Notes: generated from the letters alone by a model not told the origin. Positions 1 to 6,039 are shown, counted from the stretch's first letter. The stretch: DNA of 6,416 nt from an uncultured Actinomycetes bacterium (GCA_937876275.1 CALFIA010000260.1:1-6416); one strand, 5' to 3'. Numbers and translations: made by a program.

Positions 1-2226
1 CTTGCCGACCGCGTCACGGATCTCAGCAACGTCACGAGCGTGCTGGGGATTACCGGCCCTGTCATCACCGTCGCCCATGACTGGGGCGGTCCGGTTTCGC
101 TGGGCTGGGCCCTCGATCATCGAGAGCAGTTGCAGGGCGTCGTGCTTTTGAATACCGCTATTCATCAGCCGGAGGATTCACACGCACCTGCCCTCATCAG
201 GCTCGCTCGATCGAAACCACTGCTGACTTTCAACACGAGACTCACATCGCTCTTCATCACTTCGACGACGTCTCTGAGCAGACATGCTCGAGGCAAGAAC
301 CCGAAATTGAGCAAGGCCGAGGCCGATGGGTATCTGGCCCCGTACGACGAATCTGCGCGCCGCGCGGGAGTTCGGCAGTTCGTAGCCGACATTCCACTTG
401 AAGCCGATCATCCGAGTGCCGCCGCACTCGATCGCATCGCCGAGGGCATTCGCGAACTCACCGATATCCCAGTGCTCTTGCTGTGGGGTCCTGATGATCC
501 GGTCTTCAGTGATGTCTATCTTCACGATCTTGAACGTCGACTGCCTCATGCTCAGGTGCATCGCTACGAGGGCGCGCGCCATCTGGTCATCGACGATGCT
601 CCTACATTGGTTGACGACCTTCTCTCGTGGGTTGCCGAAGGTCCGGTCCTGCCTCCCGCGAGAGAGAACTCACATGAGTACTCAACCCTCAACGACGCGC
701 TGATGAGTCGTGCCGCCGATTCGACACCTGCACTCATCACCATGGGGGAGACCGGACCCTCACACTCGATTACCTGGAGATTGCTCGCAGATCGCGTCGC
801 ACGCGCAGCCGGTGCCTTCAGCGACGCCGGAATCTCACGAGGTGATCGTGTCAGTGTGCTCATTCCACCCGGCCCCGATCTCATCTGCACGGTTTACGCT
901 TTGTGGCGTATTGGCGCGTGCGCCGTAGTCGTTGACCGCGGACTCGGTGTTCGCGGCATGCGTCGTGCTCTTCGCGGGGCTGCACCTCAACACGTCATCG
1001 GAACTCGAGAGGGCCTGCTTCTCGCGCGCACCCTGCGGATCCCCGGTGCACGCATATCGACACACGCCTTTTCGCAATTGCTACGCGGCGTCGCATCCGC
1101 ACCAGTGACCGCGACTCAAGACGACGAGGCAGTCGTGGTGTTCACCTCTGGCGCCACTGGCCCAGCCAAGGGCGTGATCTATCGCCATCGTCAGGTCGCG
1201 AGCACGATGCAACTTCTCGCAACGCATTACAGTCTCGGTTCCCAGGATGCACTCGTCGCCGCCTTCGCACCATGGGCGCTGCTTGGTCCAGGCCTCGGCA
1301 TCACCTCGGTAATTCCCGACATGGATGTCACTAAGCCGGCAACATTGACTGCACGCGATCTGGCGGATGCAGTGACCACAGGGCACGGCACCGTGATCTG
1401 GGCTGCCCCCGCAGCACTCCGCAATATCGTCAGGACCTCGGACGAATTGAGCGCGGATCAGCGCGAGAGTTTGAGCGGAATACGGATCCTCCTGTCAGCG
1501 GGCGCCCCCGTTCCCGTGAGCCTGCTGCAATCAGCCTCAGAGCTCTTCCCTCATGCATCCGTGAGAACGCCCTACGGCATGACCGAGGCCTTGCCCGTTG
1601 CCGAGGCAGACCTCGAAGCCGTCACAGCCCAGGGGGTGGGAAATGGAGTGTTCGTCGGAAAGGCACTTCCTGGAATCGATATCGCTGTGGCTCCACTCGA
1701 TTCTGCCGGGGTACCGGGCAACGATCTGGTTGATATCTCGGGTATCACAGGCGAGATTGCCGTTCGCGCCGGTCACATTCGGGATCGCTACGACCGCCTC
1801 TGGGCAACGACGAAACGCGCATCTCGCAATCCCGGTTGGCATCGCACAGGTGACGTCGGTCATCTTGATCATGACGGAAATCTGTGGGTCGAGGGCCGTC
1901 TTGCTCATGTCATCACGACTTCTGACGGCCCTCTTACCTCCATCGCTCTTGAGCAACGAGCAATCAGTCACGGCGCCGTCAACGCGGCATGTGTCGGAAT
2001 TGGACCTCTTGGCACGCAGCAGGTCGTACTCATCCTCGAGCGACCCGGCCATGGTCACCTGGTCGATGCTGACACTTCGGATGACTTTCGACAGGCGTGC
2101 GGATATCCCTTTGCCGCCGTCATGCGCATGGATCAGCTTCCGGTGGATATCCGGCACAACTCGAAGATCGATCGAGTATCCCTGGCCGAGTGGGCTACGG
2201 AGATTCTCGGCGGAGCACTCGGATGA
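1..2226 (+). CDS. oleBC: OleBC fusion: beta-lactone decarboxylase (OleB) fused to beta-lactone synthetase (OleC), 5'-truncated
   Basis: The reading frame is open from base 1, so the true start lies upstream; the first in-window start codon (GTG at 40) falls inside the hydrolase domain. Residue numbers count from base 1 (741 in window). Residues 1-212 are an alpha/beta hydrolase of the haloalkane-dehalogenase-like type: HDWGG with nucleophile Asp27, acid candidates Asp165/Asp166 in WGPDDP, and His194 in GARHL. After a short linker (about 213-225), residues 226-741 are an acyl-adenylate-forming ANL domain: P-loop FTSGATGPAKG (381-391), YGMTE (525-529), TGD with Asp618, hinge GRLAH, and a C-terminal lysine (Lys722) in HNSKIDR. 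In characterised Ole pathways OleC uses ATP to turn a 2-alkyl-3-hydroxy acid into a beta-lactone, and OleB decarboxylates it to a cis-olefin. Fused OleBC proteins are known in actinobacteria such as Micrococcus luteus. All catalytic residues look intact, so an olefin product is more likely than an accumulating beta-lactone. The stop overlaps the oleD start. Confidence 0.9.
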   Translation, partial: LADRVTDLSNVTSVLGITGPVITVAHDWGGPVSLGWALDHREQLQGVVLLNTAIHQPEDSHAPALIRLARSKPLLTFNTRLTSLFITSTTSLSRHARGKNPKLSKAEADGYLAPYDESARRAGVRQFVADIPLEADHPSAAALDRIAEGIRELTDIPVLLLWGPDDPVFSDVYLHDLERRLPHAQVHRYEGARHLVIDDAPTLVDDLLSWVAEGPVLPPARENSHEYSTLNDALMSRAADSTPALITMGETGPSHSITWRLLADRVARAAGAFSDAGISRGDRVSVLIPPGPDLICTVYALWRIGACAVVVDRGLGVRGMRRALRGAAPQHVIGTREGLLLARTLRIPGARISTHAFSQLLRGVASAPVTATQDDEAVVVFTSGATGPAKGVIYRHRQVASTMQLLATHYSLGSQDALVAAFAPWALLGPGLGITSVIPDMDVTKPATLTARDLADAVTTGHGTVIWAAPAALRNIVRTSDELSADQRESLSGIRILLSAGAPVPVSLLQSASELFPHASVRTPYGMTEALPVAEADLEAVTAQGVGNGVFVGKALPGIDIAVAPLDSAGVPGNDLVDISGITGEIAVRAGHIRDRYDRLWATTKRASRNPGWHRTGDVGHLDHDGNLWVEGRLAHVITTSDGPLTSIALEQRAISHGAVNAACVGIGPLGTQQVVLILERPGHGHLVDADTSDDFRQACGYPFAAVMRMDQLPVDIRHNSKIDRVSLAEWATEILGGALG
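2212..2215 (+). promoter_or_regulatory. Ribosome binding site for oleD
   Basis: GGAG sits seven bases before ATG 2223, inside the last codons of oleBC. Together with the ATGA overlap it supports translational coupling of oleD to oleBC and decides against the longer in-frame extension upstream. Confidence 0.55.
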
Positions 2227-3224
2227 CGCGCGGCATTCTCGTCACGGGTGCTTCCGGCCTTCTCGGTCGTACTGTCGCACTCCAACTCATCGAACGAGGC
2301 GAGAGCGTCACGGTCCTGCAGCGCGGCGATAGCAAGGTGCCTGCTCGCCAAGTGCGCGGAGATATCTCTGACCCTGAGGCAAGGTACGCCGCCCTCGAGG
2401 GAGTCGATCGCGTTATTCACTGCGCGGCAAAAGTCTCGATCAATGGCCCGGAAGCCGAATTCAAACGCGTCAACATCGACGGCACTTCTGCACTCCTTGC
2501 CTCGGCGAGAGAGCGCGGAGTGCATTCCTTCGTGCACGTCTCTACGCCTTCGGTCGCACATCTGGGCAACGCAATCCACGGCGATCATGCACAGCCGGCC
2601 AATCCGCGTCTTGCCCGCGGGAACTATGCCCGCACGAAAGCCGAATCTGAGCTGATCGCACTGGAAGCCTGCGCTTCTGGTTTCGACGTGTGTGCCATTC
2701 GCCCCCATCTGGTGTGGGGCCCCGGCGATGAACAGCTGATCGGCCGAATCCTGGCTCGCGCGTCAGCCGGACGCCTGTTCCTTGTCGATCACGGATACGC
2801 CCTGATAGACACCACCTACATAGATAACGCGGCGAGCGCCTTGATCGCGGCCCTCGATACGTGCTCTGCCAATGCGGGCCGCGCCTTCGTGATCAGCAAT
2901 GGTGAACCGCGCACGGTGGCCGAACTCTTTGAACGAATATGCCGAGCCGCCGGTCAGAGGCCCCCTTCAAGAAGCGTTCCCGCCTCCGTCGCCTATCGCG
3001 CGGGAGCCGTGGCCGAGCGCCTCTGGGGTGATTCAGAGCCGCCGCTGACGTCATTCCTGGTCGAGCAGTTGGCAACAGCGCACTGGTTCGATCAACGTGA
3101 GGCGCGCAGCGCCCTGAACTGGGCACCGACTGTGAGCCTCGACGAAGGATTCCGTCGACTTACGGCCCACTACGGCACGCGAGTTGCTCCACCATCGACC
3201 GCAATGAGCGTGCCGGTGACGTAG
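2223..3224 (+). CDS. oleD: OleD, NAD(P)H-dependent 2-alkyl-3-ketoalkanoic acid reductase
   Basis: This 333-residue extended short-chain dehydrogenase follows oleBC with an ATGA overlap. An upstream frame extension exists, but ATG 2223 is chosen because it places the Rossmann motif TGASGLLG at residues 8-15, as usual at the N-terminus, and has GGAG at 2212-2215 seven bases ahead. Catalytic residues are visible: Ser107 region in HVSTPS and YARTK (Tyr135, Lys139). Extended-SDR proteins of this type act on 3-beta-hydroxysteroids or on 2-alkyl-3-keto acids; the oleBC context points to OleD, which reduces the OleA product to the beta-hydroxy acid used by OleC. Characterised Ole proteins B, C and D form large cytosolic assemblies. 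The last 17 residues (Tyr317 to Thr333) lie antisense to the end of the convergent SDR gene and look like a tail gained by reading into that gene. Without the context a generic NAD-dependent epimerase/dehydratase call would be the fallback. Confidence 0.88.
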   Translation: MTRGILVTGASGLLGRTVALQLIERGESVTVLQRGDSKVPARQVRGDISDPEARYAALEGVDRVIHCAAKVSINGPEAEFKRVNIDGTSALLASARERGVHSFVHVSTPSVAHLGNAIHGDHAQPANPRLARGNYARTKAESELIALEACASGFDVCAIRPHLVWGPGDEQLIGRILARASAGRLFLVDHGYALIDTTYIDNAASALIAALDTCSANAGRAFVISNGEPRTVAELFERICRAAGQRPPSRSVPASVAYRAGAVAERLWGDSEPPLTSFLVEQLATAHWFDQREARSALNWAPTVSLDEGFRRLTAHYGTRVAPPSTAMSVPVT

Positions 3225-3949
3225 GACGAGGCAGGACTGAGCAAGAACGCCGCAACCTTTCCGAACTCCGCGGCACTTCCGTAGCGGCGAAGAGGGATCC
3301 CTCCGCTCAACCTCTTACGGTTCGCGTCAGCGTCACCCGTCGACTCGTCGAGTTCACGCACCCGCTCTGTGTCGAATCGACCAGGCAGTAGGCCGTTGAC
3401 ACGTACGTCCATAGGCCCAACTTCGTCTGCGAGATCAGTGACGAGCATGCCAAGGCCTGGGCGAAGCCCATTGCTGATGGAAATTCCGGTCAGAGCCTGA
3501 ATAGCGGAACTTGAGAGAATCACGGCGATCGAGCTTCCTTGACCAGGCATCGGCGATCCCACCGTGGCCGTGGCCCGCGCTACCTCGCGCATCATGCGTA
3601 AGCCACCGAGGAACACGGAGCCGAAGGCAGCCGTCCACTGGTCATCCGTGACGTTGAGCACCGAGCCTGCGGGCGGACCACCCACACTGACTAGTGCGCC
3701 ATCGAGTTGACCGAAAGAGTCGTAAGCGGCCTCGATGGCGCGCGTGGGCACCTGCGGATCATCGAGATCTCCCGCCACGGCGACCGCGGACGGGCCAAGC
3801 AGGTCAGTTGCTGACTTCAGCCGACTCTCATCACGTGCCACGAGGACCACGCGGGCTCCCTCGCGAACCAGTGCGTCGGCCGTGGCCAGACCCAGGCCCT
3901 TGCTGGCGCCGCTGACGATGTAGGTACGCGAATCAAGGCCGAGATCCAT
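3170..3949 (-). CDS. Atypical SDR-family protein, FabG-like fold without the Tyr/Lys catalytic pair
   Basis: This 259-residue protein has a classical SDR frame: nucleotide-binding motif SGASKGLG at residues 13-20, an acidic GDLDD at 60-64, the ILSSSA strand with a Ser at 146, and a C-terminal TGTLIAVDGG. The YxxxK motif expected 13 residues after that Ser is instead SNGLR (Ser159, Arg163), and the NNAG motif reads VGGPP (89-93). A family of FabG-like SDRs with SNxxR at this site exists and is annotated as 3-oxoacyl-ACP reductase-like, but its reaction is not established to my knowledge. ATG 3949 is preferred over the in-frame GTG at 3952 because AGGAGG (3959-3954) sits four bases before the ATG and only one before the GTG. 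The start overlaps the SURF1 stop by one base (TGATG). It is the last gene of the minus-strand operon and its 3' end overlaps oleD. Reductase activity should not be assumed. Confidence 0.85.
   Translation of the reverse strand: MDLGLDSRTYIVSGASKGLGLATADALVREGARVVLVARDESRLKSATDLLGPSAVAVAGDLDDPQVPTRAIEAAYDSFGQLDGALVSVGGPPAGSVLNVTDDQWTAAFGSVFLGGLRMMREVARATATVGSPMPGQGSSIAVILSSSAIQALTGISISNGLRPGLGMLVTDLADEVGPMDVRVNGLLPGRFDTERVRELDESTGDADANRKRLSGGIPLRRYGSAAEFGKVAAFLLSPASSYVTGTLIAVDGGATRVP
3173..3215. other. Hairpin in the convergent oleD/SDR overlap (possible bidirectional transcription stop)
   Basis: CGGCACGC (3173-3180) is the exact complement of GCGTGCCG (3208-3215). Inside it the arms GA/GA face each other as a tandem G-A mismatch, followed by GTTGC (3183-3187) against GCAAT (3201-3205), which pairs with one G-U wobble, leaving a 13-base loop. 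The structure lies wholly in the 55-bp region read by both genes. There is no T-run after either side, so it is not a canonical intrinsic terminator. Because the region encodes the ends of two proteins, the pairing could be coincidental. Confidence 0.3.
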
Positions 3950-4653
3950 CACTCCTCCTGGTCGTCCCGTTGTGCATCATCGCGTGCCTCGCGCCGGAGG
4001 AAGAAGAACCAACCACCGATGCACACGAGTGCGAACAGTATCCACTGGACGGCATACGAGACATTCCGCGAGTCATCGATCTCGGGTAGAAGAATCGAGT
4101 CGAGCCCTTCCTGCTTGGCGCTGGATCCGGTGAGTTGTACATAACCCTGGAAGTCAGTCGCAGTGGGCAGAACTGCTGGGTCGACATCCGAGATCATCCC
4201 AGCGGGCAACCCGGATGTCGTGCGAGCCGATTCCCAGTGGCGCCACAAACCGGTCACGGTGACATCGCCAGTTGGTGCAGGCGGCACATCCGGATAGGTC
4301 ATCGCATTGTCGGTTGCCCGAAGCCAGCCCCGGTTGACCCACACCGTTCCCGAGTCAGTCACGAGAGGCGTCATGATCCAAAAGCCATTAACGGTGTCCT
4401 GAGGTCGTTTGCGCACGACCACTTCGTGACTCGGGTCGTATGCACCAGAGACCTTGACGGGGGTCCACTCTTCCTGGACGTTCGCGGGGGATATCGGATC
4501 AGCCGCACGGGCAGCAACGATGCTCGTGTTAAGCGACTTCTTCTCGGCAGCGCGCTCCCACTGCCACCTACTGAGGAAACCGAAAGCGATGATCACGAGC
4601 AGGACGATCGCGGTGAAGGAGAGCCAGCGCCTCGTGCGCAACAGGCTCAGCAT
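3949..4653 (-). CDS. SURF1 family protein (cytochrome c oxidase assembly factor)
   Basis: This 234-residue membrane protein has the SURF1 plan: an N-terminal transmembrane segment (about 11-28), the motif WQWERAAEK (30-38), a large extracytoplasmic domain with VVVRKRP (78-84), TPL and VNRGW (106-110), and a second transmembrane segment (about 201-219) introduced by NVSYAVQW (197-204), then a short charged cytoplasmic tail. SURF1 proteins help insert haem a into subunit I of haem-copper oxidases. The second helix in many SURF1 proteins begins with His in HLxYAxQW; here that position is Asn197. ATG 4653 gives a short basic N-terminus (RTRR) before the first helix and has GGAG close upstream. 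The gene lies nine bases after the DUF3099 gene, and its TGA overlaps the SDR start, so the three are probably co-transcribed. No oxidase genes are in the window. Confidence 0.9.
   Translation of the reverse strand: MLSLLRTRRWLSFTAIVLLVIIAFGFLSRWQWERAAEKKSLNTSIVAARAADPISPANVQEEWTPVKVSGAYDPSHEVVVRKRPQDTVNGFWIMTPLVTDSGTVWVNRGWLRATDNAMTYPDVPPAPTGDVTVTGLWRHWESARTTSGLPAGMISDVDPAVLPTATDFQGYVQLTGSSAKQEGLDSILLPEIDDSRNVSYAVQWILFALVCIGGWFFFLRREARDDAQRDDQEE
3954..3959 (-). promoter_or_regulatory. Ribosome binding site for the SDR gene
   Basis: A perfect AGGAGG on the minus strand lies four bases before ATG 3949, within the last codons of the SURF1 gene. It selects the ATG over the neighbouring GTG and suggests that the SDR is translated strongly from the shared transcript. 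Confidence 0.6.
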
Positions 4654-4662
4654 GACTCCACT

Positions 4663-4992
4663 TTACGGTGCGCGGTAGATGTTGCCCTCAGGGCCGGGAA
4701 GCATGGTGGTGCTCATGCCCAGAGCGCGAGACTCGTAATGCGCGACTCCGGTGTCGCCCGGTTCGTCATTCTCCCGACCAGCGTTTGCGATCACGACCGC
4801 GAGATAGGGCAGGGCCACAGCGCCGACGATGAAAACCCAACGCAGCCAGCCAGGCACGAAGATGGCCAACAGCACACAGGCCGTGCGAATACCCATGGAG
4901 ATCAGGTATCGGCGGGTTCGACCGGTCTGCTCGACACTCAAGCCGCGCTGGGCGTCGGTAATGGTGAAGACGTCTGCAGGGTCCTTGCCCAT
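4663..4992 (-). CDS. DUF3099 family two-helix membrane protein
   Basis: This 109-residue protein matches the actinobacterial DUF3099 pattern: an N-terminal segment with ITDAQRGLS (11-19), the basic GRTRRYLISMGIR stretch (24-36), then two hydrophobic helices (about 33-47 and 51-69) joined by a tight PGWLRW turn (47-52), and a soluble tail rich in acidic and Gly/Pro residues. The function of the family is unknown. The two helices form a hairpin that would place both ends on the same side of the membrane, probably the cytoplasm given the basic residues before helix one. ATG 4992 is supported by a strong Shine-Dalgarno just upstream. It is the first gene of the minus-strand operon and lies nine bases ahead of SURF1. 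The pairing with SURF1 hints at a role near membrane respiration, but that is inference. Confidence 0.85.
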   Translation of the reverse strand: MGKDPADVFTITDAQRGLSVEQTGRTRRYLISMGIRTACVLLAIFVPGWLRWVFIVGAVALPYLAVVIANAGRENDEPGDTGVAHYESRALGMSTTMLPGPEGNIYRAP

Positions 4993-4995
4993 CAG

Positions 4996-5004
4996 CCCTC
5001 CCTC
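4996..5004 (-). promoter_or_regulatory. Ribosome binding site for the DUF3099 gene
   Basis: The minus strand reads GAGGGAGGG, ending three bases before ATG 4992; its first GAGGG has the more usual seven-base spacing. This is a strong purine-rich site and supports the chosen start. Confidence 0.6.
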
Positions 5005-5036
5005 ACGCTCAGTCGCTTACCCACTTCCCAAGGCTA

Positions 5037-5050
5037 CGGCCCTCGGCCCT
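5037..5050. repeat. Tandem 7-bp repeat CGGCCCT x2 in the divergent promoter region
   Basis: CGGCCCT occurs twice head-to-tail with no spacer at 5037-5043 and 5044-5050. It lies in the middle of the intergenic region and abuts the weak -10-like TATCCT. It could be a binding site or simply GC-rich background; two copies of a short unit are weak evidence. Confidence 0.35.
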
Positions 5051-5089
5051 ATCCTGCTCGGCGAGCCCTGAGTGGTCGGGGCACGGATG

Positions 5090-5095
5090 AAGGAG
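5090..5095 (+). promoter_or_regulatory. Ribosome binding site for dodecin
   Basis: AAGGAG lies four bases before ATG 5100. It is the clearest ribosome binding site in this operon before that of inhA, and fixes the dodecin start. Confidence 0.55.
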
Positions 5096-5099
5096 CAGC

Positions 5100-5312
5100 A
5101 TGGATCGCGCATACGGACTCACCGAGATCGTCGGCACCTCCAAGGTCGGCATTGACGACGCCATCCATCAGGCCGTTGCCCGAGCCTCGCAGAGCGTTCG
5201 CCACGTGGACTGGTTCGAGGTATCGCAGATCCGCGGCTACGTTCGCGACGGCGCTGTTGACCACTTCCAGGTCTCGGTGAAGCTCGGCTACCGTCTCGAA
5301 GACGCCAACTAG
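5100..5312 (+). CDS. Dodecin, flavin-binding storage/buffer protein
   Basis: The 70-residue length and the pattern fit dodecin: an N-terminal strand with TEIVGTS (8-14), one helix (about 17-33), then RHVDWFEVSQIRGYV with Trp38 and DHFQVSVKLGYRL with Gln57. In archaeal dodecin a Trp and a Gln at equivalent positions, 19 residues apart as here, sandwich and hydrogen-bond the isoalloxazine ring. Dodecins assemble into hollow dodecamers that bind riboflavin, FMN or FAD in pairs and are thought to buffer free flavin in the cytosol. It is the first gene of the operon, eight bases ahead of fabG, so it is probably co-transcribed with two fatty acid synthesis reductases, neither of which needs flavin. 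That makes the pairing curious. Bacterial dodecins may bind flavin, and some have been reported to bind coenzyme A as well; the ligand here cannot be told from sequence. Confidence 0.88.
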   Translation: MDRAYGLTEIVGTSKVGIDDAIHQAVARASQSVRHVDWFEVSQIRGYVRDGAVDHFQVSVKLGYRLEDAN

Positions 5313-5320
5313 CCCGCGCC

Positions 5321-6022
5321 ATGACTGTTGCACTCGTCACCGGGGGGAATCGCGGAATCGGCCTCGCCTGCGCCAAGCGGCTGCGGGACTCCGGCCATTC
5401 CGTCGTCGTGGGCTGCCGAAGTGGCGAAGCGCCAGACGGGCTCGCCGCGGTTGCCATGGACGTGTCTGACGCCGCGTCCATCAACGCAGCCTTCGACACC
5501 ATCGAAGAGACATATGGGCCGATCTCGATCGTCGTGGCCAATGCCGGCATCACGCGTGACAACCTGCTCATGCGCATGACCGATGACGAAATCGATGAGG
5601 TACTGACCACCAACCTTGCCGGTTCGATTCGCATCGCCAGACGAGCTCTGCGCAACATGCTCAAGGCCCGCACCGGTCGAATCATCTTGGTGTCGTCTGT
5701 CGTCGGTCTCATGGGTTCGGCCGGCCAGGTCAATTACGCGGCTTCGAAGGCCGGTCTCGTCGGCGCAGCAAGGTCGCTTGCACGCGAGGTGGGCTCACGC
5801 GGAATTACCGTCAATGTCGTCGCTCCCGGTTTTGTCGATACCGACATGACCGCTGAATTGGGGGAGGAGCGCAAGGCTGAGATCCTCGGAGCCGTACCAC
5901 TCGCTCGCTATGCTCAACCGGAGGAAATTGCCGGAGTCGTCGATTTCATCGCGTCTGCTGACGCCGGATACATCACGGGTGCCGTGATCCCGGTCGATGG
6001 CGGACTCGGCCTCGGTCACTGA
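5321..6022 (+). CDS. fabG: 3-oxoacyl-ACP reductase FabG, MabA-like
   Basis: This 233-residue classical SDR reduces 3-oxoacyl-ACP to 3-hydroxyacyl-ACP with NADPH in the type II fatty acid cycle. The cofactor motif TGGNRGIG is at residues 7-14, Asp48 follows the usual strand, NAG is at 74-76, and the catalytic set is Asn98, Ser126, Tyr139 and Lys143 (NYAASK). It resembles mycobacterial MabA (FabG1) in VTGGNRGIGLA, NLLMRMT, VVAPGFVDTDMT and the ending IPVDGGLGLGH, where MabA ends in GMGMGH. It is slightly shorter than MabA because it starts almost directly at the first beta strand. ATG 5321 lies eight bases after the dodecin stop and has no recognisable Shine-Dalgarno (the preceding bases are CCCGCGCC), so translation probably depends on coupling to dodecin. 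The following gene, 17 bases on, is InhA-like, which repeats the mabA-inhA order of mycobacteria. Confidence 0.94.
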   Translation: MTVALVTGGNRGIGLACAKRLRDSGHSVVVGCRSGEAPDGLAAVAMDVSDAASINAAFDTIEETYGPISIVVANAGITRDNLLMRMTDDEIDEVLTTNLAGSIRIARRALRNMLKARTGRIILVSSVVGLMGSAGQVNYAASKAGLVGAARSLAREVGSRGITVNVVAPGFVDTDMTAELGEERKAEILGAVPLARYAQPEEIAGVVDFIASADAGYITGAVIPVDGGLGLGH

Positions 6023-6027
6023 CACGC

Positions 6028-6033
6028 GAAAGG
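6028..6033 (+). promoter_or_regulatory. Ribosome binding site for the inhA-type gene
   Basis: GAAAGG sits six bases before ATG 6040 in the 17-base fabG-inhA gap and supports that start. Confidence 0.5.
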
Positions 6034-6039
6034 CTCGAC

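Larger units (their letters stand above)
4993..5099. promoter_or_regulatory. Divergent intergenic region with probable promoters in both directions
   Basis: These 107 bases separate the divergent DUF3099 and dodecin genes and are the only place in the window where both operons could start. I see no good sigma-70-type pair. A weak plus-strand candidate is TTCCCA (5025-5030) with TATCCT (5050-5055), spaced a long 19 bases. A perfect tandem repeat CGGCCCT x2 occupies 5037-5050, just where a regulator could sit. The region also carries the ribosome binding sites of both flanking genes. Confidence 0.45.

Noticed and set aside
40..42. GTG at 40 as the start of oleBC
   Set aside because: It falls inside the alpha/beta hydrolase domain, a short way before the nucleophile; the frame is open to base 1, so the gene continues upstream.
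1537..2157. Minus-strand open frame of 206 codons inside oleBC
   Set aside because: It is the reverse of conserved OleC motifs (YGMTE, TGD, hinge), has no recognisable domain and no ribosome binding site that I can see.
2097..2222. Longer start for oleD, adding 42 residues
   Set aside because: The extension overlaps conserved OleC codons including the catalytic lysine region, and the Rossmann motif sits correctly at the N-terminus only from ATG 2223.
1..3224. The ole genes as a recent horizontal insertion
   Set aside because: No transposase, tRNA, direct repeats or sharp base-composition change is visible at the 3224 boundary, and the gene overlap there suggests a settled arrangement; a codon-usage calculation would be needed to say more.
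5056..5066. Small inverted repeat GCTC-GGC-GAGC-like in the divergent region as an operator or terminator
   Set aside because: The stem is only four base pairs, which is expected by chance in GC-rich DNA, and no T-run follows.
4135..5280. Long plus-strand open frame of 381 codons across SURF1, DUF3099 and dodecin
   Set aside because: It is antisense to two well-recognised genes, crosses the divergent intergenic region and into dodecin, and its translation is low-complexity, rich in Arg, His, Ser and Gly with no domain.
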